Of a stretch of DNA of 64,000 nucleotides, positions 31,323 through 39,985 are shown one piece after another. Positions within the stretch are counted from its first letter, which is position 1; each line of letters starts with the position of its first letter. The DNA lies in contig BLLK01000056.1 of NCBI GenBank assembly GCA_021927905.1, forward strand, positions 124,001 through 188,000. The letters are read 5' to 3'. Source of the stretch: Chaetoceros tenuissimus. Its lineage: Eukaryota; Bacillariophyta; Thalassiosirophyceae; Chaetocerotales; Chaetocerotaceae. Under the pieces are notes generated by a model. That model searched no databases, was not told where the DNA came from, and saw only the letters and a program-made list of their open reading frames with translations. The position numbers and the translations under genes are program-made.

Positions 31323-31474
31323 ACAGGCACTTTTTGCCTGTATTTTCGATGGATTATCGCATATTATTTTTTGTCATACCCCCTCCATAATAAAGTGGTG
31401 GGGGTAATGTTTTAATATTTCGAAAATACAGGCGAAAAGTGCCTGTGGAAAGAGGCCTTTTTGCCTGTATTTTC
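31323..31474. repeat. Inverted and direct repeats right of the recombinase gene
   Basis: A 27-bp sequence (31323-31349, starting ACAGGCACTTTTTGCCTGTA) reappears as its reverse complement at 31420-31446 with one mismatch, and in direct orientation in part at 31453-31474. A 70-bp spacer could loop out between the inverted arms. Confidence 0.85.
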
Positions 31475-31481
31475 TAACTAA

Positions 31482-31822
31482 GTACGTATACCATACCCCG
31501 TTTTGCATCATCCATTCAGTCATCAGTTAGTTGCAACCAAGAAGTTTTCCTCTAACTAATGAAATGAAATTCAAGAGAATAATTTCCCAAAAATCCTTAC
31601 TTTTTAAAACTGAGATTTTTCAAAACTCGGCATATACTGACTGACCTTTTAGTCCATCTTTGGTTCATGTACGTACGTATCGATCGTTTGAGGGAAAGAA
31701 CTAAGTAAGTACTGACGTACGTACACCATCATGTATTTTTGCATCATCCTTTGCAGCTCTAATAGCAAGAAGAAGTATTGTATGCATTACTTTAATATTG
31801 AAATCCAAGAGAATCATTTCCA
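31482..31822. repeat. Imperfect ~107-bp direct repeat upstream of the carotenoid oxygenase
   Basis: 31482-31589 and 31717-31822 both run GTACGTA(T/C)ACCAT, TTTTGCATCATCC(A/T)TT, a CAAGAAG stretch, and (A/T)GAAAT(T/C)CAAGAGAAT(A/C)ATTTCC, about 235 bp apart. The right copy abuts the ATG at 31850, so this is a duplicated promoter or 5' segment. Confidence 0.65.
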
Positions 31823-31849
31823 ACAGCACAAAGTAGCTACTACATTCAA

Positions 31850-33505
31850 ATGTCAACAAGGATAATCGTTTTGCTTTCACTTCTATTTCTATTTCAAGAA
31901 ATAACTGGCTTTGCATTCATAGTTCCAAAAAAGGCTTTGAAAAAAATCAATACAAATTTTGAAGAATGGATATCGGACTCTATTTCAGAAACATCACGTA
32001 AACAATTATTGATTGAAGGAACAATTCCTTCTTATGTCAAAGGAACTCTATTTCGTAATGGAGGAGGGCAATGGACCAATGGCGATGATATGTGTACTCA
32101 CATCTTTGATGGTCTGGCCAAAGTTAGTTCCTATGAAATAGATCAAGAAGAGAAAGGTGAAACGAAAGTATACTTTCAGACCAAGTTTATAAAGTCGAAT
32201 TGGTACAAAAAAGTGACTCAAAGCAAAGGCATACCAGCTTCCATATCAATCGGGCCTATAGCTGAGAAAAACTCTGAAAAGATTAAAGCAAATGTATGGA
32301 GGAATATCATGGCCATCGTCAATATGATTTCCTTTGATAATCCCTGTGTTAATATCTGGAATTATAATTCCGATGTAAAGAATATAGATCAAGTCAGTGC
32401 AATTACAGATGCACCGCCAAGAGCACAGATTTCTACAAAGGACTTGAGTACTATTTCTTCATCTCCTCTTGCACCTTCTACGAGTGGTCTACAAGGCTAT
32501 GAACTCTTTTGTACAACACATCCAGAATATTCCAAGATGGAAAAAGGAGTTACTTACAATATTGGAGTAGAGCTTGGACTCAATGGTCCCACGGTAATCG
32601 TCACAGAAGAGCGAGATGATTCACGTGCAAGAGCTGTAGTTGCTAGATCAGATGCAATAGATGGTATTCCCTATTATCATTCTTTTGGAGTGACTGGTAA
32701 ATATGCTACAGTTGTACTTCAGCCTTTGCGTGGGAATCTAGATATTGGACGAATTTTGAAGGAAGGATACTTTTCCGTCATGGAAGAGTTGGATTATACG
32801 CAAGTACTTGTATTTGATTTAGAAAATGGACAAATGGTTTTGGATCAAAAGATTGATGAGAAGGTATTCTTTTATCATTCCATTAGTGCCGCTGAAGATT
32901 TATCTCGAAATGGCGAACACAAGGTATCGATTAGGTTGTGTGCTTACAAGACTCCAGATATTATTACTGGAGAACATCAATTCATGAAGTTGGATCAATG
33001 CACAGGCGAAAATGGAAAGGAAGGCAGAGACCTTATAAGCAAAGGTGGAACATTTTGTGACATTACGTGCAATCTCAAAGATTCTTTAGTAACAGTAGAT
33101 TGGAAAGAAGATATTCAACAAGGCTTCGAATTGCCAACGACAAGATATTCTAGAGCATCTGGAATTGATGCACTTAGATCAAGGCATCCAAGATATGCCT
33201 ACGCTTATAGTGCCTTTGCCAATGGCTCGAATGAGTATGATTCTTGGGGTCTGTTTAAATTTGATACCGAGAACAATTGTATAGATGGTACCTATCAGCA
33301 AGATAGCCGCTACGTTTCAGAGCCAATCTTTGTCGCTGACCCAAATGGTAGTGATGAAGATGATGGTGTACTGCTGAGTCAGATCTTCGACGGAAATAGA
33401 CTGGAAACAGCATTGCTAGTATTAGATGCAAAAACTATGAAAGTATTGGGAACTGCATGGACTGGCCAGAGAAGTCCAATGGATTTCCATGGCACTTTTG
33501 TATAA
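31850..33505 (+). CDS. Carotenoid cleavage oxygenase (RPE65/CCD family)
   Basis: 551 residues, single exon. The family signature is present: GTLFRNGGGQW near residue 67; four Fe(II)-ligand histidines in TTHPEYSK (~224), YYHSFGVTG (~279), FYHSISAAED (~343) and the C-terminal DFHGTFV; EPIFVADPNG and the acidic EDDGVLLSQ typical of the seven-bladed propeller. Enzymes of this family cleave carotenoid or apocarotenoid double bonds with O2; the exact substrate cannot be read here. The N-terminus has a hydrophobic signal (IIVLLSLLFLFQEITG) followed by FAFIVPKK, similar to the F-containing cleavage motif (ASAFAP type) of diatom plastid precursors, so plastid import is plausible. Confidence 0.92.
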   Translation: MSTRIIVLLSLLFLFQEITGFAFIVPKKALKKINTNFEEWISDSISETSRKQLLIEGTIPSYVKGTLFRNGGGQWTNGDDMCTHIFDGLAKVSSYEIDQEEKGETKVYFQTKFIKSNWYKKVTQSKGIPASISIGPIAEKNSEKIKANVWRNIMAIVNMISFDNPCVNIWNYNSDVKNIDQVSAITDAPPRAQISTKDLSTISSSPLAPSTSGLQGYELFCTTHPEYSKMEKGVTYNIGVELGLNGPTVIVTEERDDSRARAVVARSDAIDGIPYYHSFGVTGKYATVVLQPLRGNLDIGRILKEGYFSVMEELDYTQVLVFDLENGQMVLDQKIDEKVFFYHSISAAEDLSRNGEHKVSIRLCAYKTPDIITGEHQFMKLDQCTGENGKEGRDLISKGGTFCDITCNLKDSLVTVDWKEDIQQGFELPTTRYSRASGIDALRSRHPRYAYAYSAFANGSNEYDSWGLFKFDTENNCIDGTYQQDSRYVSEPIFVADPNGSDEDDGVLLSQIFDGNRLETALLVLDAKTMKVLGTAWTGQRSPMDFHGTFV

Positions 33506-33869
33506 TTATAAATTATAGGTAAATAATCTATTTCTTTATTTTAAGACCTCTCTCATGAATGAAACTAAGCAGCCAATCTATTAAAGACAATATAAACTTG
33601 AAAATGTTCTGTCAGTTCTTCTTTCTCTTCTTCTTCAGCCATGTTTAATAGCTCATGCACTATTTAGTGAAGGCAGTAAAAGTAGGTAATTTGCATTGAA
33701 TTCTAGACGTACGTACTTGTGAATAACAACAATGACGCATTGATGGCATTGGACAGAAAGACACAGCGCGCGCAAAAACTGAAACCGACTCTTCTATCGT
33801 GCAATAAAGAATTATCAAAATCAGTCAAAATTTGCACATATCCCTAATTCTATAATTCAACAAACCACA
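33506..33869. other. Intergenic region
   Basis: 364 bp between two plus-strand genes; contains ACGTACGTAC near 33708 but no defined element. Confidence 0.4.
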
Positions 33870-35096
33870 ATGAACATTGCAACCTTTCAAGATAACCTCA
33901 GTTTCATCAAGGATATCTATTCCAAAGGAGAATGGAAAGATAAAAAGTGTCGCGACGAGATTCTTGAAGCTTTGGAAGAAGCAAACAGCAAAATACTCAA
34001 CGCTTTCTGCAAATCTGTCCATAATTTGAGCGATCATAAACCATCAACAAAATCTGTAGAGAAAGTTGTCACGAAGTTTCCATCGACCTTGTCAAGTTTA
34101 AATGAAGATGGAAGACTTCCAATACAAAGTGCTGTAGAGAACGATGCTACTGGGCTTGACTTTGTAGTTGTACTTGCAAAAGAAGGATTGAAGCACGATG
34201 TTGGGGATGAAAATGCAAGAGGAGGGTTATTAACAGTAGATCCAAAAGACGAAAATGGATGGAACACATTGCAATGCTTTAGCAATATCGATACTGAAGA
34301 TTCTGAACATTCGGAAGAGTATGATGTACGAAGTGTCAATGCTTTAAAACAGCTTCAACGACTTGGTCTTTTGAAGAAAAAGGATATTCAACAATATGGA
34401 CTTTTATGGTGTTCTTGCAGAAATAAAGGCAGATTTGAGTATTTCACAAGTTTAGATCCCGATGCACTATTGAACACAAAAGTTGATAACATTCCTTGGA
34501 TCCATGATGTCGTTGACATTAATCATCTATCTTTGGCTCTCAAAGAAGGTTTCAGATACTTTGGAAGTATTGGCGGACTTCTTTTTGTCAAAAATATCGA
34601 AGGGGAAACTTTGCTTGATTCGTCAATTGAATATTACGGCACAGAACCAATGATGACAATGCTTCATGAATTGCTTCTACCGGCATGTAACTACCCAATT
34701 CTTCACCATATCTTTTTAAAGGCTCCACAGCATAAGGATGTTTTCATCCAGAAGTTCCCATGGGCATACCAACTAAGAGATCACAATAATAGATCTCTAC
34801 ACCAAGCGATCCTTGCAGCTGGACCTGAAATGATGAATAACAACGATTTTCTTTTTGCTGCTCTTTCTGATGACCAAATTCGAGAAAGAGATCCAGTTAC
34901 AACTTTGTATCCATTCGCTGCGATGGCAACAGGAAGTAACGCTGATCTAGAAAAGAGCTTTTATTTGCTTCGTCGTGAACCAGGTGTGCTCGATCAACGT
35001 GTAGTTCAACGTAGTTCCAATAAGAGAAAGGCATCTAGGCTACGTCGTAGTAGTAGGAAGAAAAGAAAGGTCGAGCTATTCAATGCCGTACCCTAA
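33870..35096 (+). CDS. Ankyrin-like diatom family protein, divergent member
   Basis: 408 residues. Weak ankyrin-type periodicity: VEKVVTKFPSTLSSLNEDGR followed by LPIQSAVE, LAKEGLKHDVG, NARGGLL, and a C-terminal block FPWAYQLRDHNNRSLHQAI, then DPVTTLYPFAAMATG, LEKSFYLLRREPGVL. The end is strongly basic (NKRKASRLRRSSRKKRK), probably a nuclear-localisation signal. The layout equals that of the seven-gene array at 38.1-52.9 kb, but sequence identity is low, so it is an older relative. The terminal LYPFAA ... LLRREP block recurs in many diatom proteins of unknown role. It may act through protein binding; nothing catalytic is visible. Confidence 0.75.
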   Translation: MNIATFQDNLSFIKDIYSKGEWKDKKCRDEILEALEEANSKILNAFCKSVHNLSDHKPSTKSVEKVVTKFPSTLSSLNEDGRLPIQSAVENDATGLDFVVVLAKEGLKHDVGDENARGGLLTVDPKDENGWNTLQCFSNIDTEDSEHSEEYDVRSVNALKQLQRLGLLKKKDIQQYGLLWCSCRNKGRFEYFTSLDPDALLNTKVDNIPWIHDVVDINHLSLALKEGFRYFGSIGGLLFVKNIEGETLLDSSIEYYGTEPMMTMLHELLLPACNYPILHHIFLKAPQHKDVFIQKFPWAYQLRDHNNRSLHQAILAAGPEMMNNNDFLFAALSDDQIRERDPVTTLYPFAAMATGSNADLEKSFYLLRREPGVLDQRVVQRSSNKRKASRLRRSSRKKRKVELFNAVP

Positions 35097-35325
35097 CCAA
35101 TGACTAGAAATAAGAAGTGCTGAAAAGATAAGAATTGAAGCTACGAGTTTAATGGAAAAAGTAGAATCTTGTTTTTCATAAAGTACATTTAATTTGATCG
35201 AGGACATATGGCTCAAATAGTTGTTTTAGTTCAAAAATTTCTTTTTTGCCTTATCCAATTACTAAACCTAACTCTTTCTCAAAACGTAATATCTAAAAGA
35301 GCATCCCTTCATTCCAAATCCCTCC

Positions 35326-36778
35326 TTACTCAAAAGGAAGCTTTGGATATTTCTCCTTCAAACCAGGTCTAGCTTCTCTCAAGTCAATCATGTTTTGCTG
35401 CAAAACCTTTGGCACCTTCATTCCACCTTGAGCAGTTCTTTCAACTCTTGCATCATTCTCAGGCTCACCAGCAGTCCAAATTCTTCCTGGTCCCTTTGGA
35501 CTCTTCTTGGAAGCTCTCAAAGCATTCAACAAGTTTCCAGAATTCTTTTTAAAAGTATCAAGTGGACAAAGTGCTTCCACATTAATAGCCAAGAAAAAGT
35601 GTCCAAGAGGCATAGGTGCCGGTTTCCCAGTTGCACGATCAATTCCACAAACATCTTCACCAAAAGGTCCCGATTGAAACGCAGTAGATAACAATTCTAC
35701 AACCGTAGCCCATCCATATCCCTTGTATCCTCCCATTTGATCCCCTGCACCACCTACTGGTGTCAATGCACATTTACCAAGTACCATATCTCTCAAGATC
35801 CCTTCCGTATCTGTACGTTCAATACCTTCATCATCAATGACTGCTCCACGGGGAGTATCTACTCCTTCTCTTGCATACTTTTCAATCTTTCCACGTTGAT
35901 TAATGGAAGTTGCACAGTCAATCACAAATGGAAAGTCATCATCGGATGGAATTCCGAAACAGAGTGGGTTAGTTCCTGTTCAAAAGAGTAAGTATGTGAG
36001 TGACATGAGAACATGTACTATTAACGACATACAAACATTATGACAATGCAGTCCAGATCCTCGCTTCGCTCGTCGCCTCTGTCAACTTACCCAACATTGG
36101 CTCCACTCCAAAGGTAGGAGCAATACTTGGTCTAGCATTTGTCCCAGTCAAACCAACACACCCCTCTTCCGCAGCCATTTGAGTATAATACCCAGCAATC
36201 CCATAATGAGTAGAATTCTGAGCTGCTACAAAGCCAACTCCATACTTTTTAGCCTTTTCAATGGCAAGTTTCATACAATGTGGACCAATGTAAAGCCCCA
36301 ATCCTAAATTCCCATCAATCAAAGCAGTCGTCTCAGTCTCTTTTACAACAGTGATTGGCTTATTCGCCCATAGAATGCCTTTATCAATACGATCACAATA
36401 GATTGGCTTCAATCTTCCCAAGCCATGAGAATCAATGCCTCGTTTATCAGCTTCAATCAATACCTCGGAGGAAATCTCCGCTTGATCTTCTGTACATCCA
36501 TATGATAAAAATACATCCTTCATGAATTGTTTCATGTAGTCAAAATCTACAATGGTTGGTGGATCAGTTTTGGTCTTTTTGTTTGCTCTTGGAGGAAGGT
36601 CAACGTTGTAAACTTGTGTTCCGATGGAAAAGAGGACATCTTTTTCATTGACACCTGGTGTTTCATAATACTGCAATAGTTTGGCAGTGAATTGAGAAAC
36701 AATGGCTGGGTCACTGTTGCCGTTTGGGTTTTTGCCGATTAGTTCGAGTAATTCGTTACGAAGAGTTTCTGCAGACAT
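35326..36778 (-). CDS. Malate/L-lactate dehydrogenase, Ldh2 family
   Basis: Two exons: 36778-36091 and 35975-35326, with a 115-nt intron (GTAAGT ... TTTGAACAG, phase 1) joining PMLG to TNPLCFGIP; 445 residues. The start is placed at MSAETLRNELL; an in-frame ATG nine codons earlier is less likely. Family motifs: DSHGLGRLKPIY, QNSTHYGIAGYY with the catalytic His, GLTGTNARPSIAPTFG, TNPLCFGIP, GKIEKYAREG, and KGYGWATVVELLS. These NAD(P)-dependent enzymes interconvert 2-oxoacids and 2-hydroxyacids (malate, lactate, ureidoglycolate). There is an extra N-terminal ~85 residues beyond the usual ~350-residue family length, without an obvious targeting signature. Which 2-hydroxyacid it uses is unknown. 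Confidence 0.88.
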
Positions 36779-38100
36779 GTTGATGAAGAAATGATTATAT
36801 GTCAAGAGTAGTTTTATATTTTTATAAGTTGTGATGACTTTATGAAGAGAGGAACTGCATTAGATGTGATGCTGCTTCTCAAATCAGAGATGACACAAGA
36901 TATCCCTCGTACGTATTTCGCGGGTTTTTGAGGAGAATTGGGTCAGCGGTGACCCATTTCCATTCTACGACGTTTTCTACGTGCGAAACATACTACACAG
37001 ATCAAATAAACAATGTACTCATATAAAACATTTTTTATTTACCTTCATCAATAAAGCGGTATTATAGCATGAATCTGATGTGTATATAGAATGTCTGCAC
37101 ACGCTAATTTCTCTGTTCGACAGTTTAGAGTACTTTTTGAAGGTACTAAAACCTTCAAAAACGAGGAAATATGAGACTTTGCGGCCCCTATTTCTCATCT
37201 AAAAATCATATGGAGACTTCATTCAAGCCATATTATATTGAGAATAAGTGTATACAAGACATAGATTACACTAATAATACCTCTCTACATGACTAAAACG
37301 AAGAAACGGAGGTGCACAAAGACAACATTTTACCTAATTGAGTCGTATCTTTGACCAAATAGAGCAATCTGATTGGCTAAGATCAATAACCTATGATGAG
37401 AAATCTGTATATATCCTCAAATCTCAATTGAAATTAAACATACATATACTATTAGAATCGATTGATATTGCAGGTGATAAGCTTCTTTTTGATATGAAAA
37501 GATGAAAACGGTTGTCATCTTATACTGGCGATTTTTTTTAGAATTTATTTGAGACCCTAAAAGTGGCTATTTTCGGCTTTTTGACCGATTTTGGCGGGTA
37601 AAATACGTACTTATCTCATAAATAAAGTGAAGTTCAGTAGAATCAGACATTACAGTACTGAACTATATAATATAAGAAAACATATTCATGTGTATGTAAT
37701 TCCTAGAAGCATGTGAAAAAGTAAGTTGTTACATATGAAGTGGCTGTGGTATGTTTCTCACGTAGAAAACGTCGTAGAAAAGAAATGGGTCAGCGGTGAC
37801 CCATTTTTTGCACAAATGGGTCAGCGGTGACCCATTTTTCCGTACGGGGGATATCTTTGCTTTCTCGCTCGCTCACCTTTGAAAAGATTTGTTGGAGGGT
37901 TGCTGAGAGCCAATCATTTTAGAGATGACGTCATTCTGACATGGATGGTATGTTGAGTGAAAATATTAGGCCTAATTAGTCCCATCTTTTTGAATTTCAA
38001 ACATATGCTGAAACGATCACTTTTTTCTTTTTTGATGTGAGAAATGGTACGTAATAGTAGAGATACATAGACTTGATTGCCATAAAAAGCAGCAATTATC
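36779..38100. other. Intergenic region containing the MITE-like element
   Basis: Besides the element at 36897-37857, the right part (37858-38100) is the likely promoter of the first array gene and contains TAGTCCCATCTTTT at 37977-37990. Confidence 0.5.
36897..37857. mobile_element. MITE-like element with ~100-bp terminal inverted repeats
   Basis: The left end (36897-36995) and right end (37747-37857) are inverted copies: AAGATATCCCTCGTACG faces CGTACGGGGGATATCTT, and TTCTACGACGTTTTCTACGT faces ACGTAGAAAACGTCGTAGAA. Each arm contains the hairpin TGGGTCA-GCGG-TGACCCA, once on the left (36939-36956) and twice on the right (37783-37806, 37814-37837). The inner ~750 bp has no ORF of note. The size of 961 bp and the lack of a transposase suggest a non-autonomous cut-and-paste element. 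The TSD may be ATAT, but the ends are palindromic enough that this is uncertain. Confidence 0.8.
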
Positions 38101-39663
38101 ATGTCGATGCTAGAAAAAATTAGAAACGTGAAAAATGCAATATCCAATGCAGAGGAAAGAATTCGACTCAAGAAAAGTATCGTGTCTAGAATAGAGGAAA
38201 CTATTGTTCCTGTTCTTGACGAGGACAAATGGGTTGACGTTGATTTTTTGGATGACGTCGAGGAGTTTTTGAACGGAAAATTTCTTTCGAGTGAAAAAAA
38301 GATGAATCGCATTGTGGCGAATGCTCTTTTTCGTTTGGACGAAACTGAGCCTGATGTTGAAGCTGTCACGAATGTAATCAAGGCATTTCCTGATGCTTTG
38401 AGAGTTGTCGATGAAGATCGTATGCGTCCAATTGATCATTTGCTTTGGAACACATATGGTCATGACGACTTTGTTCTTAAATATTTCTTGCCTCTTGCAT
38501 TGGAAGGAACAGAATATGATTATAAAGACAGCGAAGTTCTTCATGAAGAGAAAAGAGGAAGGGGAATACATGTACGTAACAAAGATGGTCACACTATCTT
38601 GCAATTATTATGCAGAAGAGCTGGTGAGGGTGCAGATGAGATTTATCTAAAGATTTTGAAAGAACTGCACAGACACCATCTCTTCCATGATGATCACATA
38701 TTATACTACGAGTTGTTAGATTGCAGCTTATCAACAACAGCCTTTGAGTTTCTAGTTCAAATAAATCCCAAGCTTCTTCGTGAAAATTTTGATGGGTTCT
38801 TACGTGAAATCTCGTTTGATGAACGTTGGAATGGGTTCAACCCTACTTTTTTACATCACATCATCAACAATTATTCTTATTATACCGATGTTATTCAACG
38901 ATGCTTCAAACTTTCTTTGAAGTATGACAAAAATATTCTATTTCACAAGAACCAGACCAAAGATGACACAGCATTCGGACTTGCTTTAAAAGTACTTGGC
39001 GAGAATAGAACTATGTCTATTCTTCGAGAGATATTGACAAAGAAAGCTGGTCATCTTCTTTTACACCAAGTGATTATCCACGAGCCGGACTACTACAATC
39101 TTTGCCTCTCTTGGTTTCCAGACTTGCTGTTTCTCAAAGATGATGAAGGCCAAACTGCGTTTAAACGAGCTCTTGAAAAGTTCGGAGAAATGAAATCCAT
39201 GCAAAATATGAGAAATTCATTCGCTGATAAAGCAAAATATCCAATTCTTCACCAAGTAGTAGTTCACCAACCAGATCATTTCAATCTTTTTGTTACTTGG
39301 TTTCCTTGGATGCTCGAACTTAGAGATGAACAAGGGCGCTCCGTGATTCAAGTATTGCTATCTTCTTCCACAGGAAGAGAGCTGTTGAAGAAGAACCCTA
39401 CCATCTGGGTCAGAATGCGAACAGAGGAACTTGAGGAGATGGACCCAACAAATTCTCTTCAACCATTCGCTGCAGTTGCTGCTAATACCGATGGTGATCT
39501 CAACTTATCGTACCAAATGTTTCGGCAGCACCCATCCGTTATGGATTCGATCTTGGAGAAGAAAGAAAAGGGTAACTGTAGAGGCAATGTTAGCAAGAAA
39601 CGAAAACTTGATGCATCTGACGACAATATCATTGCTGCAAAGAAGAAAGAAGCGATTGCGTAA
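38101..39663 (+). CDS. Ankyrin-like array protein 1
   Basis: 520 residues, single exon, first of seven head-to-tail paralogues. Family plan: N-terminal amphipathic segment (SRIEETIVPVLDEDKWVDV); an ankyrin-like unit ALFRLDETEPDVEAVTNVIK then AFPDALRVVDEDRMRPIDHL; ALEGTEYD; several helical pairs including LFHKNQTKDDTAFGLALKVL and ILHQVVVHQPDHFNLFVTWF; LRDEQGRSVIQ; then LEEMDPTNSLQPFAAVAANT, DLNLSYQMFRQHPSVMDSIL; and a basic tail KKRKLD. It is longer than its neighbours through a duplicated LHQVxxHxPDxxNL unit (nt ~39061 and ~39247). The role is unknown; the repeat architecture suggests protein binding and the basic tail nuclear entry. Confidence 0.8.
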   Translation: MSMLEKIRNVKNAISNAEERIRLKKSIVSRIEETIVPVLDEDKWVDVDFLDDVEEFLNGKFLSSEKKMNRIVANALFRLDETEPDVEAVTNVIKAFPDALRVVDEDRMRPIDHLLWNTYGHDDFVLKYFLPLALEGTEYDYKDSEVLHEEKRGRGIHVRNKDGHTILQLLCRRAGEGADEIYLKILKELHRHHLFHDDHILYYELLDCSLSTTAFEFLVQINPKLLRENFDGFLREISFDERWNGFNPTFLHHIINNYSYYTDVIQRCFKLSLKYDKNILFHKNQTKDDTAFGLALKVLGENRTMSILREILTKKAGHLLLHQVIIHEPDYYNLCLSWFPDLLFLKDDEGQTAFKRALEKFGEMKSMQNMRNSFADKAKYPILHQVVVHQPDHFNLFVTWFPWMLELRDEQGRSVIQVLLSSSTGRELLKKNPTIWVRMRTEELEEMDPTNSLQPFAAVAANTDGDLNLSYQMFRQHPSVMDSILEKKEKGNCRGNVSKKRKLDASDDNIIAAKKKEAIA

Positions 39664-39985
39664 TGCCCTGAAAACCTTCTTGCTTTTTCTTTTTGTTGAT
39701 ATCAGTAGCGCTCGTATTCATTCAATGTCTTATGTCAGATGTATATATAATTATGAACATGTTTATTTCTTTTATGATTTCTCTTCCTCATTTGATCAGA
39801 TTGCTTCTTCAAAAAAATGGTAAATAAATCTTTTCAAATCATGTCTCCAAATGAAATTTTAGCTTTTTAGTCCCATTTATTTAAATTGTGTGTTTGCCGC
39901 CACAATGAAGAGGATGTGTCAAGCCACACACAAGAAGATCTACCATAGGTATGGCATAGCTCGGTGTTGTGCTTATAAATCAATC
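39664..39985. other. Spacer of the ankyrin-like array
   Basis: 322 bp between array genes 1 and 2. TTTTTAGTCCCATTT lies at about 39864-39878, close to the motif upstream of gene 1. No other element seen. Confidence 0.4.

Larger units (their letters stand above)
28519..31474 (-). mobile_element. Crypton-like tyrosine-recombinase transposable element
   Basis: This region contains one tyrosine-recombinase gene with a GCR1_C-like C-terminus, the architecture of Cryptons. Both sides carry the motif CACAGGCACTTTTTG (28519-28533 and 31322-31336), followed by a similar CC(A/T)GTATTT(T)CG, so a direct repeat of about 25-30 bp flanks the gene. The right side has two more copies, one inverted (31420-31446) and one direct (31453-31474). 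Cryptons move through tyrosine-recombinase chemistry and are bounded by direct rather than terminal inverted repeats; the exact ends are inferred. Confidence 0.65.

Noticed and set aside
36897-37857. Considered as two unrelated promoter palindromes
   Set aside because: The inverted match extends for about 100 bp at both ends, so a single element is the better explanation.
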